Origin: a virus
DNA length: 20,687 bases
Strand: one strand, 5' to 3'
Virus record (IMG/VR): IMGVR_UViG_3300030451_001066
Coordinates: 1-20,687 of that record
Positions within the stretch are counted from its first letter, which is position 1. Every line of letters starts with the position of its first letter. The notes below the pieces were generated by a model. The model saw nothing but the letters and a program-made list of their open reading frames with translations, was not told where the DNA came from and made no database searches. A program made the translations under genes and the position numbers. Positions 20,102-20,687 of this stretch are shown one piece after another.

Positions 20102-20687
20102 CTAACCGCTAACTGCGTTTTTGAGCATATTATATTTATTTATGTCTGTACGATATAACCTTGCTTGCTCAGTTAAATTAAAAGAATCTTTGGCAAATGG
20201 ATTATTTTCACCGCTAGTTACAAACTCTGTTTGAACTTTGGTAGTAGTCGCCCCGCCTCCCTGCGGTCTTGGATTCTTTTGTACCCAAGCTGGCATTTTT
20301 GACATCGCCCACTCTTTTACAGGTGTTCTGTTATAGCCATCTACTACAACAACAGTCCCATCTGTTTCTCTAGCTAATTGATCTTTGTCAATTCGTGACA
20401 AAACATATTGTGGGTCGTGAACAACATCAGCAAGTGCTGTTACAGCTGGTGCCTCTACCTCAAGCTGTCTCTGTCTAGTCTCTAGCTCTTGGATTCTCTT
20501 GTTTTTAGCTTCTTCAGCATCACGATATTGTTGAGCCTGTTTTGCAATAGCTTCATCATATCTGCCTTTTGCCTCTAGCTCTTCTTGCTCTTTTTTTTGT
20601 TTATAAGCAATCAGTGCTTCAACATCTACATCAGGTGGTACAGCTTTTGCCGCTTCCTTTGCTTTTTTGTAATCGTCTAAGATTTCT
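20102..20687 (-). CDS. Scaffolding protein, C-terminal part (5' partial)
   Basis: The frame is open from the right edge to TAG at 20102-20104, about 195 residues; an internal TTG at 20401 is not the true start. The visible N-terminal half is a long charged coiled coil rich in Lys, Glu, Ala and Gln (for example KQKKEQEELEAKGRYDEAIA and QQYRDAEEAKNKRIQELETR). A short linker and a less charged C-terminal part follow (VVVVDGYNRTPVKEWAMSK, then NPRPQGGG and a polar tail). A coiled-coil-rich protein immediately upstream of the major capsid gene is typical of a siphovirus scaffold. It should guide capsid assembly and leave before DNA packaging. The rest of the gene lies beyond the window. Confidence 0.82.
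   Translation of the reverse strand, partial: EILDDYKKAKEAAKAVPPDVDVEALIAYKQKKEQEELEAKGRYDEAIAKQAQQYRDAEEAKNKRIQELETRQRQLEVEAPAVTALADVVHDPQYVLSRIDKDQLARETDGTVVVVDGYNRTPVKEWAMSKMPAWVQKNPRPQGGGATTTKVQTEFVTSGENNPFAKDSFNLTEQARLYRTDINKYNMLKNAVSG

Noticed and set aside
1-20687. CRISPR array, insertion sequence, integrase or attachment site
   Set aside because: No regularly spaced repeats, no terminal inverted repeats with transposase, no integrase and no recognisable core site were seen.

Overview
This window reads as part of a tailed-phage genome, or a prophage of the same kind. It is AT-rich, almost fully coding, and most genes overlap or abut by a few bases. The morphogenesis block has a lambda-like order: scaffold, major capsid, decoration protein, head-tail connectors, tail terminator, tail tube, G/GT chaperones, tape measure, then M-L-K-I-J. 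That order predicts a siphovirus with a long flexible non-contractile tail and a Gram-negative host. The tail-fibre proteins carry N-terminal and C-terminal motifs that I associate with phages of marine picocyanobacteria and SAR11, so a marine siphovirus, perhaps a cyanophage, is the best guess. No host gene, integrase, terminase, portal or endolysin lies in the window.

Layout from left to right. (1) Positions 2-416, + strand: the end of a gene with an SSB-type acidic C-terminal tip and a 54-aa gene, closed by a terminator at 440-469. (2) Positions 413-858, - strand: two small overlapping unknown genes. (3) Positions 924-2704, + strand: a small membrane (holin-like) protein followed by three overlapping genes for secreted proteins, two of which are visibly related. 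A structured intergenic stretch with a terminator follows. (4) Positions 2847-20687, - strand: the late operon, transcribed right to left. Reading in that direction, 20687-15943 is head, connector and tail tube; 15914-13039 is tail chaperones and tape measure; 13039-7792 is the tail tip; 7757-3873 is a fibre and adhesion module of short separate proteins; 3746-2847 is two membrane-associated proteins. One short + strand ORF (3745-3876) interrupts the late operon.

How the genes work together. The scaffold and capsid proteins build the head. The decoration and connector proteins finish the head and join it to the tail. The G protein and its -1 frameshift product GT load the tape measure, around which the tail tube polymerises. 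M, L, K, I and J form the tip, and the fibre module supplies receptor-binding parts. The + strand block probably acts at the host envelope (membrane protein plus Sec-exported proteins), but its function is unknown.

The least ordinary parts are the secreted-protein triplet (1178-2704), the densely self-complementary intergenic segment 2705-2850, the recoded GT extension (15379-15576), a tail-tip L protein without any cysteine, and several genes under 60 aa inside the operons. All family names come from reading sequence motifs by eye; no database search was done.
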